A program made the translations under genes and the position numbers. A stretch of DNA of 64,000 bases from contig NC_082603.1 of the NCBI RefSeq assembly GCF_030936135.1, positions 20,054,880 to 20,118,879 of the forward strand, in the 5' to 3' direction. Below, piece by piece: positions 40,057 through 51,600 of this stretch; positions within the stretch are counted from its first letter, which is position 1, and each line of letters begins with the position of its first letter. A model generated the notes under the pieces. That model did not search any database and was not told the origin of the DNA. It worked only from the letters and a program-made list of their open reading frames with translations. This DNA comes from Gavia stellata. Lineage: Eukaryota > Chordata > Aves > Gaviiformes > Gaviidae.

Positions 40057-40228
40057 AGGAGAGTAATTTAGGTTGGACGGGACCTCTGGAAGTCCTCTGC
40101 TCAGCCCTGATGCAGAGCAGGAGACATGTAGGTGAGCTTGCCCCGGGACCAGGGCCAGCCAAGTTTTCAGCGTCTCCAAGATGGAGTTTCCACAGATTTT
40201 CCGGGCAACCTGTTTCAACATCCGACTA
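40057..40228 (-). mobile_element. CR1 LINE 3' fragment (old)
   Basis: The reverse complement of the CR1 3' end is recognisable: ATTTAGGTTGGACGGGACCT, then GGGCCAGCCAAGTTTTCAGC, TCTCCAAGATGGAG and GGGCAACCTGTTTCAA. It is about 170 bp and considerably diverged. The tandem octamer end is not visible. Confidence 0.8.
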
Positions 40229-41985
40229 TGAGATGAACAAAAAAATACCACCAAATACGTTTATACCTTTCTTCTTCGACTGTATCCTTACAGATCAGGA
40301 TCACAGTTCTGGAAGGTGTAGTAAAAAGGCTTAGCTTTACATACTGATTCCAACCTGAAAATCAAAGTTTTTGTTGGGGATGAAAGCTTAACCACTCAGA
40401 CAGGTAAGATTGGTTTAGAGGAGGTGGCACTGGGCTTTTCCTTTACTTGGGCCCATAGGTAATACAGGTAATGCAATTGTGAATTAACCTGCTGGAAGTA
40501 GATGCATTAATTGTGCACAGTGAGTGCACTGTCAGAGAAGTACTGGTAGTTTTGTTTTTATGCATTTCTTGCATGCTACTTTGCCTGAGATGCTGTTCCT
40601 AACCCAGCCCGCGGGCGCTGCGATGCGGCTGTCAGTGGGGGCAGGATCTGACCCCCGCAGGGACAGAGGCCAGGCAGACCCCTTGGGACTCGCAGCTCCT
40701 CGTCTGCCCCGCGGTGAGCATCAGATCGTCCCAGCCGCTGCCATCTCATTTGTCATTTTTCCCAATCAAAAGCATTCGGGAATAGTTTTACATCTTCCTC
40801 TGAAACTCGTACACAGATATTTCTCAATATGTGTATTTAAAGGAATGCAAATGTTTTCAAAAGGCAGGATGGCAAAATGGCATTTCAAGTTCTTGCAACG
40901 TGACATATGATAACTATCATGAACTTTATTTTAGATTAAGAGAAACTATAACTAGTTTGTAATGGGTTTTTTTACATTGTATATGTACAGGTATTACTGG
41001 GTTACTACTGTTGGTGTTTCACATATGAAGATTCAAAAATTTAATCTGATTTTGTTCTTCAAAAACATTTAGTTTCAAATGATCAAATAATTAAATTCCC
41101 CTCAAAATTTGGTAAGAGAGCAAATCCGTGAATATGCGCAATGTTCACGAGCAGCAGTTGTTTTCTCCAGAACCGAAGGAGCACTTCCTGCAGCCCAGTA
41201 TTTGGGGGTTTGTTATGTACCGAGGCAGTGCTGTGCTTGGCATGCAGAATGTGTGGAATGCCTGCCTTCGGCTGCCTTCGGCAGGGAGGCAACATCCAAC
41301 CCACCCCCGAATGCGATGGCTCCTTTGCTCTTGCCCTCCACAAGATAGCTGTATCGCAGATCAAAGCTGCAAAATATATTTCTGAAGTTGTTGATAATGA
41401 AACGTAGACCCATGTAGATGTTAACCAATGAAAGCTGTCTCAGTATTTTATCTTGGTAAAAAATCAATGACATAATCTTTTCCCAAGATCATTTCGAAGG
41501 GCTGTGCGCTTGCTAATGGAATGAATACATGATGTAGCTGAGCAACGCATACACCAAAACCAAATTTTTGCCCACTTCAGCAGCCTCAATGCATTATTTG
41601 CTCTGTCCTAATGCTGTTTGTCTTCTACTCATGTGGCATTTTGGCTGGAAGACTAAAGGCTACTAACACCAAGGCCAACTTCATCCCCGCTTCGCTGGCA
41701 GTACTCTGCTGAGGAGCGTGCAAAGGCTTTTCAAGAGAGCGAGCCGCTGTTCCCCGCGCTGCCAGGGCTGCAGGGAAACTGCCTAAAAACCTGCCAGGAA
41801 GCAAGAACTGCCACATACACGGCCTAAGCCCAGAGGGGAAAAATAAGTTCGCAGCCTACAGATGTGTTTCTTTGGAAAAAAAACCCCAAAAAACCACTGA
41901 AACGAAAAATATCAAGGAAAAATAAGTATTTAAAATATGCTGTCAACCTCCTAGTCTTTGTCAAGAAATGCTGTGCGCACGGCTG
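40229..41985. other. SYDE2 upstream flank
   Basis: AT-rich apart from a GC patch at about 40600-40740. Overlapping short open frames at about 41.1-41.4 kb on both strands match nothing known. A short direct repeat (GCTGCCTTCG twice) lies near 41270. Confidence 0.5.
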
Positions 41986-42468
41986 AGGGAGAAGACGACA
42001 CTCCGAGTCGTAGTGAGAAAGTCTCAAGAGTGCAGCTCCGGGTGTTACTGCGCCCGGGCAGGACGGGCCCCCGGCCCGGGGAGGCGGACTGCCACCCCTG
42101 CGGAAGCCGCGGGAGCCTGGGCCACCTCCGGCAGGCACAGGCGGTCCCCCTCGCCCTGCCCCGGCGGGACCGGCTGCCCTCAGGCGGGCCGGGGGCGACA
42201 CCGCCGCCCCGCTTCACGGGCCGGGCCGGGCCGGGCCGGGGGGGGGTCCAGCCCTCGCCCCGGCAGCGGGCCGCGCTCGGCGGCGTCCCCGGCGCCCCGT
42301 CGCGGCGCGGCGGGCGCGGCCACCCAAGCGGGGCGGGGGCGGGCTGCGCCCCCCGTGCGGGCGCTCCGGCGGCGGGCATGCGCACTGCGGGGCGCCCTCT
42401 CACCCCGCTTAGCTATGCCAAGTATGTGCGCGGCGGAGCCGGGGCCGGGCGCGCGGAGCCACGCCGCC

Positions 42469-42546
42469 ATGGGGCAGCGCGGCCCAGGGCTGCCGCCGCG
42501 CAGGGGGGCCGCCGGCTCCCGCGGGCCGGGGGGCAGCGCCCGCTGA
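42469..42546 (+). CDS. upstream ORF (25 codons) in the SYDE2 leader
   Basis: An ATG in the optimal context GCCGCCATGG opens a 25-residue frame, starting MGQRGPGLPPRRG, that ends 26 nt before the SYDE2 start codon and is out of frame with it. If the transcript begins upstream, scanning ribosomes would meet this ATG first. It probably has no protein function and would act as a translational brake. Presence in the mRNA is not shown. Confidence 0.4.
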   Translation: MGQRGPGLPPRRGAAGSRGPGGSAR

Positions 42547-42572
42547 AGGCGGCGGGGAGGCAGCACCCAGGC

Positions 42573-42681
42573 ATGGCTGACCCGCTCCGCAGGACGCTCT
42601 CCAAGCTGCGGGGCAGGAGGTCCCAGCGAGGGGCGGCGGCGGGCGCCGGGCACCGCCACGGCGGGGTCTGCGCCCCGCAGG
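42573..42681 (+). CDS. SYDE2: SYDE2 coding exon 1
   Basis: 36 codons plus one base, ended by a strong donor (CAGG then GTAAGT). The start is favoured because MADPL aligns with the MAEPL start of SYDE1 and has G at -3 and +4. The frame is open upstream to an in-frame ATG at 42378, which would add 65 residues. Confidence 0.85.
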
Positions 42682-45600
42682 GTAAGTGCCCGCGGGCGGG
42701 ACGGGCCGGGGCTCGGCCGCGGGGCTCCGGCTGAGGGGCTCCGGCTGCCCGCCCGCCCGCCCGCGGCCGCCCTTCCACCTGCCGGGCGCGGGCGGCGGCA
42801 GCGCCGAGACGGCGGCGGGGGGCCGGGTCCCCGCCGGGCGAGGGGGGCGAGGAGTCCCGTGGGCGCCGGGGATGCGCCGTGCCCGCTCCCCGGAGAGCCG
42901 GTGCGGCTCCCGCCGGGGCCGCTGGGGCTCTGCCCGGGCCCGGGCTTTTTCCGTCTGCCTTTCGAAGCGGCTTTCGTGTGCCGGAGCAGCCGTCCCGCTG
43001 CCAGAGGTGAACTCCTGGACGTGGGAGAGCAGGCTGCGCGGGTCAGGGGATGGCGCTTTGAAAGTAACGAGTTTTTCGTGTCTCTGAAAGAGCTGGCTTC
43101 GCTCCGCAGACCCACGAGGCTGTTGCCTGCGGCTTGTGCTTCACGTTTTAACGTATGGCAACAGGACGGAGCGGGTGAGAGCGCTGTAGGCTGCGGCCGC
43201 GGAAGGCGGCGGTTGGGGTAGACCCTGCCGCATCCCGGCGTCGGCCGCTCCGGCCTTTGCGGCGAGTCGGCAGCTGCAGGGGAGAGGGCTCGGTCCTGCT
43301 TTGTTCCTTACGGAGTATTTTAAGCCCATCGTCCATGTTTAAAAGCTAACTTTATTTTCATTGGTCAGTGGCAGCTTATATAAACTGTAAGTAAACAAAA
43401 CCAGAGCCCTAAAACTGATGGGCTTTTCAGTGGAGCAGCCAGAATGCAGTGAAATTAAATAAGCTATTCACTCGTGTTTGGAAAAGTTTTTGTCTCTTTT
43501 CCAGATCTTGTGTAACCTTCAGATTTGTTGTGAGCAGAGATCGGGCACTTCAGCAAATCTAAATTTAGGTCTTGAATCAATCCTCAGCGGTAACATCCTC
43601 GCATCCCTAGTTATTCTTCTCAGCAATAAAAATTCCTCATTAAAATAAGAGGTTCTTGAATTTAGACCGCTGCTTTGTGTGAATCCCCGCACGTTTTCTT
43701 ATCGTATGACTGTTTGTCATTCCTTGGCTTTTCTTTGCTGCTTGTTTTTTGTAAATGGTGCGCTTGAAAGCTCACAAATCAATTTTTAATCTTGCTGTTG
43801 TTCCATTTAAGTACAGAATTATTATATTCTTTAGTTTTACTAGAAAACTTAATGAAAAAAAATTGTTTAAATAGCTGCTATTACAACCAGAAGAACCATG
43901 AATTGTTTTGATCCATATGTGGAGAGACTGGAAAAAGCTGTTCCCCTCTGCATTACTATCTGAAAAGCAGTGCACAGTATCATATTGAAATATTTTATAT
44001 GCATACGTAATAGGCAGAATATCAATTTTGACCTCAGCTGAGTTGAAACATTGAGGCTCTGGTTTCTGAGTGTACATGTGTGGTTACGATAACATTGTAA
44101 ATTTAAATAGTGATTTTTTTTAAGTTTTTTATTGATAGTGGAAGGTGAAGGAAATACCTGACTTTTTTTTTTTTTTTTTTTTTAGTTCGACACGGTATTG
44201 AAGCCGTTTGGGAAGGAAGGAACCATTGTGGTGTTCTGTATTTGTGTGGTGGCCTAATGTGTCGAGGTTTAATACATATTTTTAGAATATATTAACTATA
44301 TTAGAGTACTAATTGAGAGTTGATGGCTTTCTTCTGAATGAAGGTTTGCTCTAGAAACTAGAGTGTGTGCCTGACCTGTATATCTCTGAAAGCTCTGTAT
44401 TTATTTAAAATTGTCTCGTTACTGTAACGGCTAACAACTTGCTCTGTGGTACTGAACCACTGGTTGTGCAGATACTTGCATGTGAAACAGTTTGTTACTA
44501 AAATAAACGCAGGCATAAGGGCTTTCAGGATCAGGGCCAAGTTGGAATAAAGGGGAAGCAGTGCTTGCAAATACTGCTATCAATTGCAAAAACTGCAGTT
44601 GGAAGATTTACACGTAAGTGTATAATTTGGATGAGATTCAGTGAACGTTTACAATCAATGACCTCTGGCAGCACGTTGGCCAATTTGGAGTCGGAGAAGG
44701 GGTAGTTTTGGATATGTGTGATAGGCGGCGTGTCTCTGCAAGCAGTAGGGTTATTGGAGTACGCTGGAGCTACTTATTTTAATTATTAATGTTTCTGCGG
44801 TAAGCTTCTGCAGATGGTTTGTTATTGAGATACCCAGATGGATGTTAAAAACAAAGTTGAGTTTGCTGCCGCTGGGACCGAAGGGCAGCCTGAGGCTGAT
44901 GCCTGATGTGTCACTGGGTGCATATTTAGGCACACTGTACTTCTTAGGAGCCCGCTGTTTTGGGAGTTGTAGGCTGTCTTAACCAGCGTGGAAGGGCCTG
45001 TATTTCTACAGGGAAGCAGGAAGTAACAGATATTTTTGTTTGTGGAAATACAGCTCTCGGATGCTCCATCTGTTGACGTTACCGGAGCAGGGACCGCTCC
45101 TTGGGCTGTCCATGCAGAAGTGGAGGGCTTTGAGGTAGTAGTCACCGGCGGGAGGCTGCCCGCCCAAGAAGTCCCTGATCCAAACTGACTCACTGGAAAT
45201 GCATAGCCCTACGCCCACTGCAGATTAGTTCCCCATCCTTTTGGTTCGTTCTGACTTGAAATAGTAGTGAAATTGTGTAAAGGGGAACCTTTACAATGGC
45301 ACGCTTACGTTTCCAGGCTATGGGTGGGGGAAGGAATATGGTTGCTGCCAAATCACGGAAACTTTGCCAGAGATCTGCCTCCTTAGCCCTGCTTTCACGT
45401 TTTCCTCAGATTTGTTAACTGACTGACTTAGGCCCCAGTGTAGCAAAGCACTTTAATGGAGGTGTGCACAGGCTTCAAAATGAGCACAGTTAAATTTGTT
45501 AATTCTTTGAACCAAATTAAGTCTTCAAATCACAAACAGTGTTCATATTGCGGTTTAGCTAAAGAAGCAAACGTCATTGTTTTAAAAAAAGAAAATCACC

Positions 45601-48600
45601 AGACGATGAATCTTTCAGCAAATGAAATGGTGGTGTTTCAGATCTAATGACAGAAGAGATCCTTGATAAATGTACAAACCTAAAGAAGGGTTGAAGGGAG
45701 GGTGTTCAAGTGACAGTCTTTTTCCTGTCTCCCTGTCTACAGCGAGTTCAGCTGGGTTTACAGAGCTGCTCCTTGAGTCCTGTCTGTATTTTAACCTCTG
45801 TTATTGCCGTGTAAATCCATTTTTTTGCTGAGAATAACGTTCAGGCAGTGTCAAATAGCTGCTCCCATCTGGAATTTCCAATTACAGAGGGCTTTGCATG
45901 AGAACAAGTTGTCCGTTCTATGAGAACCCAGTTATCCCCGATCAGTCTCAGTGGCTGAGCAAACCCTGCCTGGGTTGTCCGCCTCCGCGGAGGAGCACGA
46001 GGGTTATCTGACCTCCGTTCCCTGTTTTTAATTTGGGTTTTGTGCAGCTTTCCTTCCAGTCCGAGCGAAGGGGCCGGTGCTTGCTCAGGGGTGAGGCGCT
46101 CGCTCCTTGCGTGGTCCCAGCTCCCCGAGGACATGCTGCTGCCATGCCCTGCAACCTGCCAGGGGCTATGGCACTGCCTCGAGTGGGCTGCTTGGACCCG
46201 CTCTGACAAGGGGGTCAAGCACAAGTGGCTTTTTCAGTGCATAGTTGAACGTTTGGCCGTTGCTTTAAAGAAATTGGGTCAAGTTTTGGGAGCAGTCAGT
46301 GGAATTTGATTAGGTGTTGCATGAAATTTTTGTTGTGTAATGAGATATTTAAAAAATTCTTTATGTTTCTTCTTCCTCCTTCCTTCCTTTCATGATGGTG
46401 TGTTTGGTTTATTCCTCACAAATCAGGGGATGCTTCTGTCTTAATTATAAGATAAAGCTGATAAGGACAGTGCTTCCTGGAGGTTTTTGTGCAAGAGATA
46501 CCCTCACCTTTATTTGTATATAAATCTAGAAGTGAATCTATGTGGGGTTTTTGTAGCCATTTAAGCTGTACGTTACACCAAAAGCAGGGGCTATTTCTTC
46601 ACTGGCATAAGTAAGCTGGGGAAATACTACATAGCAACTTTTCAAACCAACTGTACCTGAACTTGGCAGAAAACAAGCAGCCATTTCTATGTAAGTATGC
46701 GTGACCTTTCAGCAGAGCTATCTCACTGCCATTTATCTAAATTACATGGTGTTAAAAATACAGCCAAACAAGCCTGACTCTTTATTAATTGTGTGCGCAT
46801 TCTGCTTTGACAGGCTGAAGTCTGATTTTATGATCACATCAACTTACCTTTTGTCCTTTTGGATGAGGTCTAATGCAAATGTCATACGACAGCATATGTG
46901 TTCATCTGTCAAAAGCAAAATGATATTCTAAACATTTGTCTTTCCCTCTTTTTTTGCCTTTCTGGGAACAGATTTAATAGAAAATGTTTACATAGCTTCG
47001 AGAAGCAGGAAGGACCCCAAGTCGCCCCAGGCCAGCGAGGTCCCCGAGCGCAGGCCACAGGGGAACAGCATTACTGTTTCTAAGAAACGCAGCTGGCTGC
47101 AGCAGAGCACGCAGCGACCTCCTCCTCCTCCTCCTCCGGAAGAAGAAAACACCTGTAAGGAAACGCACAGGGCTGTCATCCCGGTACCGAAATCTCCCAT
47201 CCTACTGCCTGAACCCGCAGTGCCGTGGGCTCCCTCCACGTCACCGGTGTGGCGGGAGCGCCCCACACGAAGCTGCGCTCCTGTTGGTGCCCTGCCAAGC
47301 ACCAGAAGCCCTGCCGTGCCGAGGAGCGCTGCTTTGGACTTCGGTGAGGATAACGATGCAGATGATGAAGGAGAAATATGGTACAACCCGATCCCTGAAG
47401 ATGATGAGCCCGACTTGCTGAGGGTCTGCCCTTCTGTGAATAGCCCTGTTGCTGTGGGCTCCCCAGCGGTTCGGTACAAACCCCGCCTTGGGGGTGACTC
47501 GGGGACAGCCATGGGTCCCCACGAGGGTCCCCCGCGCTCCATGGAGAGCACGGGGGACAGTCGGACGGCTCAGCCCAGTGAAGAAAGCCAGACCGACACC
47601 GTGCATCCTGGGGAGCATGTGCAGCAGCACTGGCAGAGGTTTGCCTGCAAGGCTCCCAGCGTGCCAGCAGTAGAAGACAATCCTGCCTTTAAGTGCCCTT
47701 CAACAGGTAAGAGGGTTCAGGAACATAGAATCATGGAATCACAAAATCATTTAGGCTGGAAAAGACCTTTAAGATCATCAAGTCCAGCTGTTAACCTAGC
47801 ACTGCCAAGTCCACCACTAAACCATGTCCCTAAGCGCCTCATCCACGTGTCTTTTAAATACCTCCAGGGATGGTGACTCAACCACTTCCCTGGGTAGCCC
47901 ATTCCAATGCTTGACAACCCTTTCGATAAAGACATTTTTCCTAATATCCAATCTAAACCTCCCCTGGCTCAACTTGCGGCCATTCCCGTTTGTCCTATCA
48001 CTTTGCTTGCTACTTGGGAGAAAAGAACTGCACCCACCTCACTACAACCCCCGTTCAGGTAGTTGTAGAGAGTGATAAGGTCTCCCCTGAGCCTCCTTTT
48101 CTCCAGGCTAAACAACCCCAGCTCTCTCAGCCAGTCCTCATAAGACATAACATGGAAGTGTTATGTCCTCTATTTTTTCTTTAGAGGAATAATAAACCCT
48201 TCTTATGTCTCTCTTTTCTCTTTCTCCTCCTTTTACCTTTATCAAGCAAATTTCTGGTAGAAATGCATGTCAAGTTAATAAAAAATGACTCAAATTGTGA
48301 GACTGATACCTACTGAATGTAGAGCTGCACAGTGGTTTCTCAGTCAGTTTGTTCATGGCATGTCCAGGTGTGGCTGACCTCTGTACTCTTTGGCCTCCAC
48401 CTTGCTGAAGACAAAGGTTTTACAAAGCGAGCTTGCTAAAGCCTGGTAATGTGAGGACACACTGAGTTTGCTTTGTTAGCTAGTGTCTAACCCTGGCCTT
48501 GGATTCCAGCCTCAAAGCTGCTTTACGTCTGCCGAAGTTTCTTTAACTTGCTGTCTGGGACTTTTTAATAAGGACTTTTTGGAAGACCATATAAATGCTA

Positions 48601-51600
48601 TTCATCACGTAGCTTTCTGTAATTGCTGTCTTGTTGACTGTCTCAGGCTAATCTAATAGACTGGAGAGGAGTGGTTTTCACTTTCAGAAGCCAGCCTCTT
48701 TGTTCCTTGTTATCTTTGGCTGATTGTTTGATAGTCTCATTTCCATAATTCCATTAGTGTGTGAATTCAGCATCTTATTAAAGATTTTTCCCAGTCTATT
48801 AAAAAAAAACCCAAACAAAAATAAACCCACACCGAACAAAAGTAAACAGGAAAAAACTCAAACCCTTTCCAAAAAGGTATTATTTTTAATTACTGAAGTG
48901 TCTTACATTATCTTGACCTTAACTCTGGTATCCTGTTGGGAGTTAGAAACTTCGTGTAAAGTTCGGGAGACAGGGCATTCCAGGTTCCCCTCTTTGGAGG
49001 AAGTTCATACTTTATTTGCACTGAGATTTAAGAGCCTGTATTTCTGCCTGGCTCAGCAGAGAGGACCCGAAACACTGGCATTGGAGCCCAGGTGTGTGCT
49101 GCCCTCCAGAGCAGCCCCCCATGCGGGTTGCCCCCGTCCAGCCTTGCCATCCTGGCAGGCTTCTGGTCCTGCGTCCTTTTGTGCCAGGAGCTGCTGTGCC
49201 CAGATTCCCAGTGTGGAGATTGCTTCTGGGAACGGGGCTTGTTTTCAGAGGCACCAAAGCAACTGCTGTAAACAGCGGAAGAAAAAAACACTCGGTCTTC
49301 TCTTCTGGGAGCTGACATTTTGTTCTTTTAGTGGAAATGCTGCCGATACAAGTGTATTTTTAGTTGCAAAGTGTGTTAAAGTTATTGGGCATTTATTTAG
49401 AAATAGCTCACTTTATAGCTGCATTAAATACTTAGACGAAATATAATGTTCTTCCGTAGATTTTTGTCATTATTGGAGCTCTAGGTGCTTTGGAGAGGTC
49501 AGTAAGCATGGTTATTTAGGAAAGCCATGTGTGTCCCCTGCAAACTGTTTGACCCCCATTTAGGCAGTTAATCTCTCAATATATAGGTGACATTTCTTTT
49601 TTAAAAAAAAAATCCTTTTATGTAAGAAGAAAAAAGTCAAAATTGTTTTCATACTGAAGAAACATTTATTTCTGAAAGGAAAATTGCCCATTTAAAGTGC
49701 CTCATGAAACCAAGCAAAAAGTGTTATGAATTTCCCCTGATTGGTTTGTTACGCATTGAGTTAATTAAGGTATTTCAAATGTACTTCTTCTTTTGCATGT
49801 ATTGAATAGTGATCACATTGAATAGATTAATTGATGATGAAGTGAATCCCTGCTGCTCAGTAATTGGCTTTACTATGGAGAAGTGGCTTAGTTCTTTTTA
49901 ATCCAGTTAAGGTGTCTACAGTTATTTTCAGTCAAATTTAAAATGACAGCTCATCCATACAAAATTACTGCATGAAGGGCAACATGGCCAATTTAACTTT
50001 ATTTGTGTTAGGACTTTGTTTGAATTATACAACTGCTATGAAACAGATGTCTATATTCTTAGAGAGCTGGGTACATTAAGCAGTAACTCCTGACAAATAA
50101 GCAATTACTGCTTTGGGGAAAAGTCTGCTTACCTTTCTTATTGATGTGATTTCATATATGTCAATATCGGTTAGCATTAGAGGCTAAAGTATTAGATTTT
50201 TGAGAAGCATAGGCAGAAAAAAGTCGGGTACTATAAAAGCCAACAAAATATAGTTGTTCATTTTGTCATTTGCTGTTTTCTTTAGATAATGGAATAAATT
50301 TTACCTTTAAAACTTTAAACATTGCTGCCTTATTTGGATTTCCAACTTTGTAGAGAGAAAATAGTCATGAATTTTTTTTTTGGTTATTTTTTTTGAGAGA
50401 GTCTTTATTAGAAGATTATGAAAAAATAAATGATAGCATTCAGTTATTGGGGGTCTTTCCAAACACAGCAGCAAATAAATATTTCCTGTAAATGTTATCA
50501 GTAAAATAGATCGTAGTTGTAGAGGTGCTAATTTGCCCCATAGTCTTAATTGACACCATTAGTTCCTGGTGTTAGTCTGGTTACTTTCTACAGTAAATGC
50601 TATTTATGTTAATAGGATTTGTCAGGTAATTCCTTAGTGAATAATTCTAGCCATGCTGGCTTTTAAAAAGAAACTGATTAAAAATAAGGCGCCCCTATAG
50701 CAGAGTTTGGGAAAATAATTAATGTATTTTTTTTATAACAAGTACACAAAAGGTAAGAATAAGAAGATAACTTGGTTCCGAGTTAGTAATGCAGAAACAT
50801 AGCGCCAGCTCATGCTCTTAGGTCTGTGGGAGAAGAGTTTAAATGGAAAGGACCCTGGAGGCTGTTTTTAATTTGATGTCTCCTTGCACAAGCAAATTGG
50901 TTATGGTTGGAAAATAGGAATATTTTTGTTATAAATGCAATATGAAAAATTATATATATGTTTTTTTGCATATATAAAATGTTAAAGTAAATATTATTTA
51001 CAAGTGTTTAGGATTGAACTCTAACCGTATGTTTTTATAGATGTGTGTATCACCTGCAAAATGTTGAAGAAAAACGCTCCTTTATAATGTCAGCTCCTGT
51101 GGTAGATTTACGTCGTGGAGCTCTGAATAGTGCCTTCTGAAGAATTTTTAATATTTTTGCTTTTGGGGAGGATTACTGTTGGGATTAGTGTCCACCTAAT
51201 CCGTGGAATCATCTCACATGTGTCTGTATCTCAGATACATCCTGGTAGGACTTCTTTTGCTACTGAAAATGTACGTGTGTTAGCTGTCTGGATGGAAAAT
51301 CCTGGTAGGAATCACTGTAAACAGATTTGTTTCCAATGTTGTAGGAAGTGAAGGTTGATATCATATTGCCACTTAACCCCAATACGTGCTCCCAATACTG
51401 GAGCTTGGCTTAAATCACATTAAAACTACAGTGCTCTTTCTCCACTTAGACCGTGACCGATATCCTGGTTTCCACATACGTCTTTTGGGGCCAATGCAGG
51501 CCAAGATTTTGCATGCTTAGATGTTGCAAATAAGCTTCCAGCAATATACATAGAGTATACTGGGCAGCAAATCCTATCTACCAATTTCCTTCCGTATGTT

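Larger units (their letters stand above)
41990..43290. promoter_or_regulatory. SYDE2: CpG island and promoter of SYDE2
   Basis: Very GC-rich and CpG-dense, covering the SYDE2 5' end and the start of intron 1, with GGGCC repeats at about 42220-42245, several GC boxes, and an NRF1-like half-site CATGCGCA at about 42377-42384. No TATA box. Long open frames on both strands here (for example 42180-43115 minus) are composition artefacts. Confidence 0.8.

Noticed and set aside
42180-43115. 311-codon minus-strand open frame over SYDE2 exon 1
   Set aside because: Same composition artefact, low complexity throughout.
48900-49320. possible extra SYDE2 exon in intron 2 (long open frame 48724-49446)
   Set aside because: No conserved SYDE residues, and the known exons on both sides join in phase without it.
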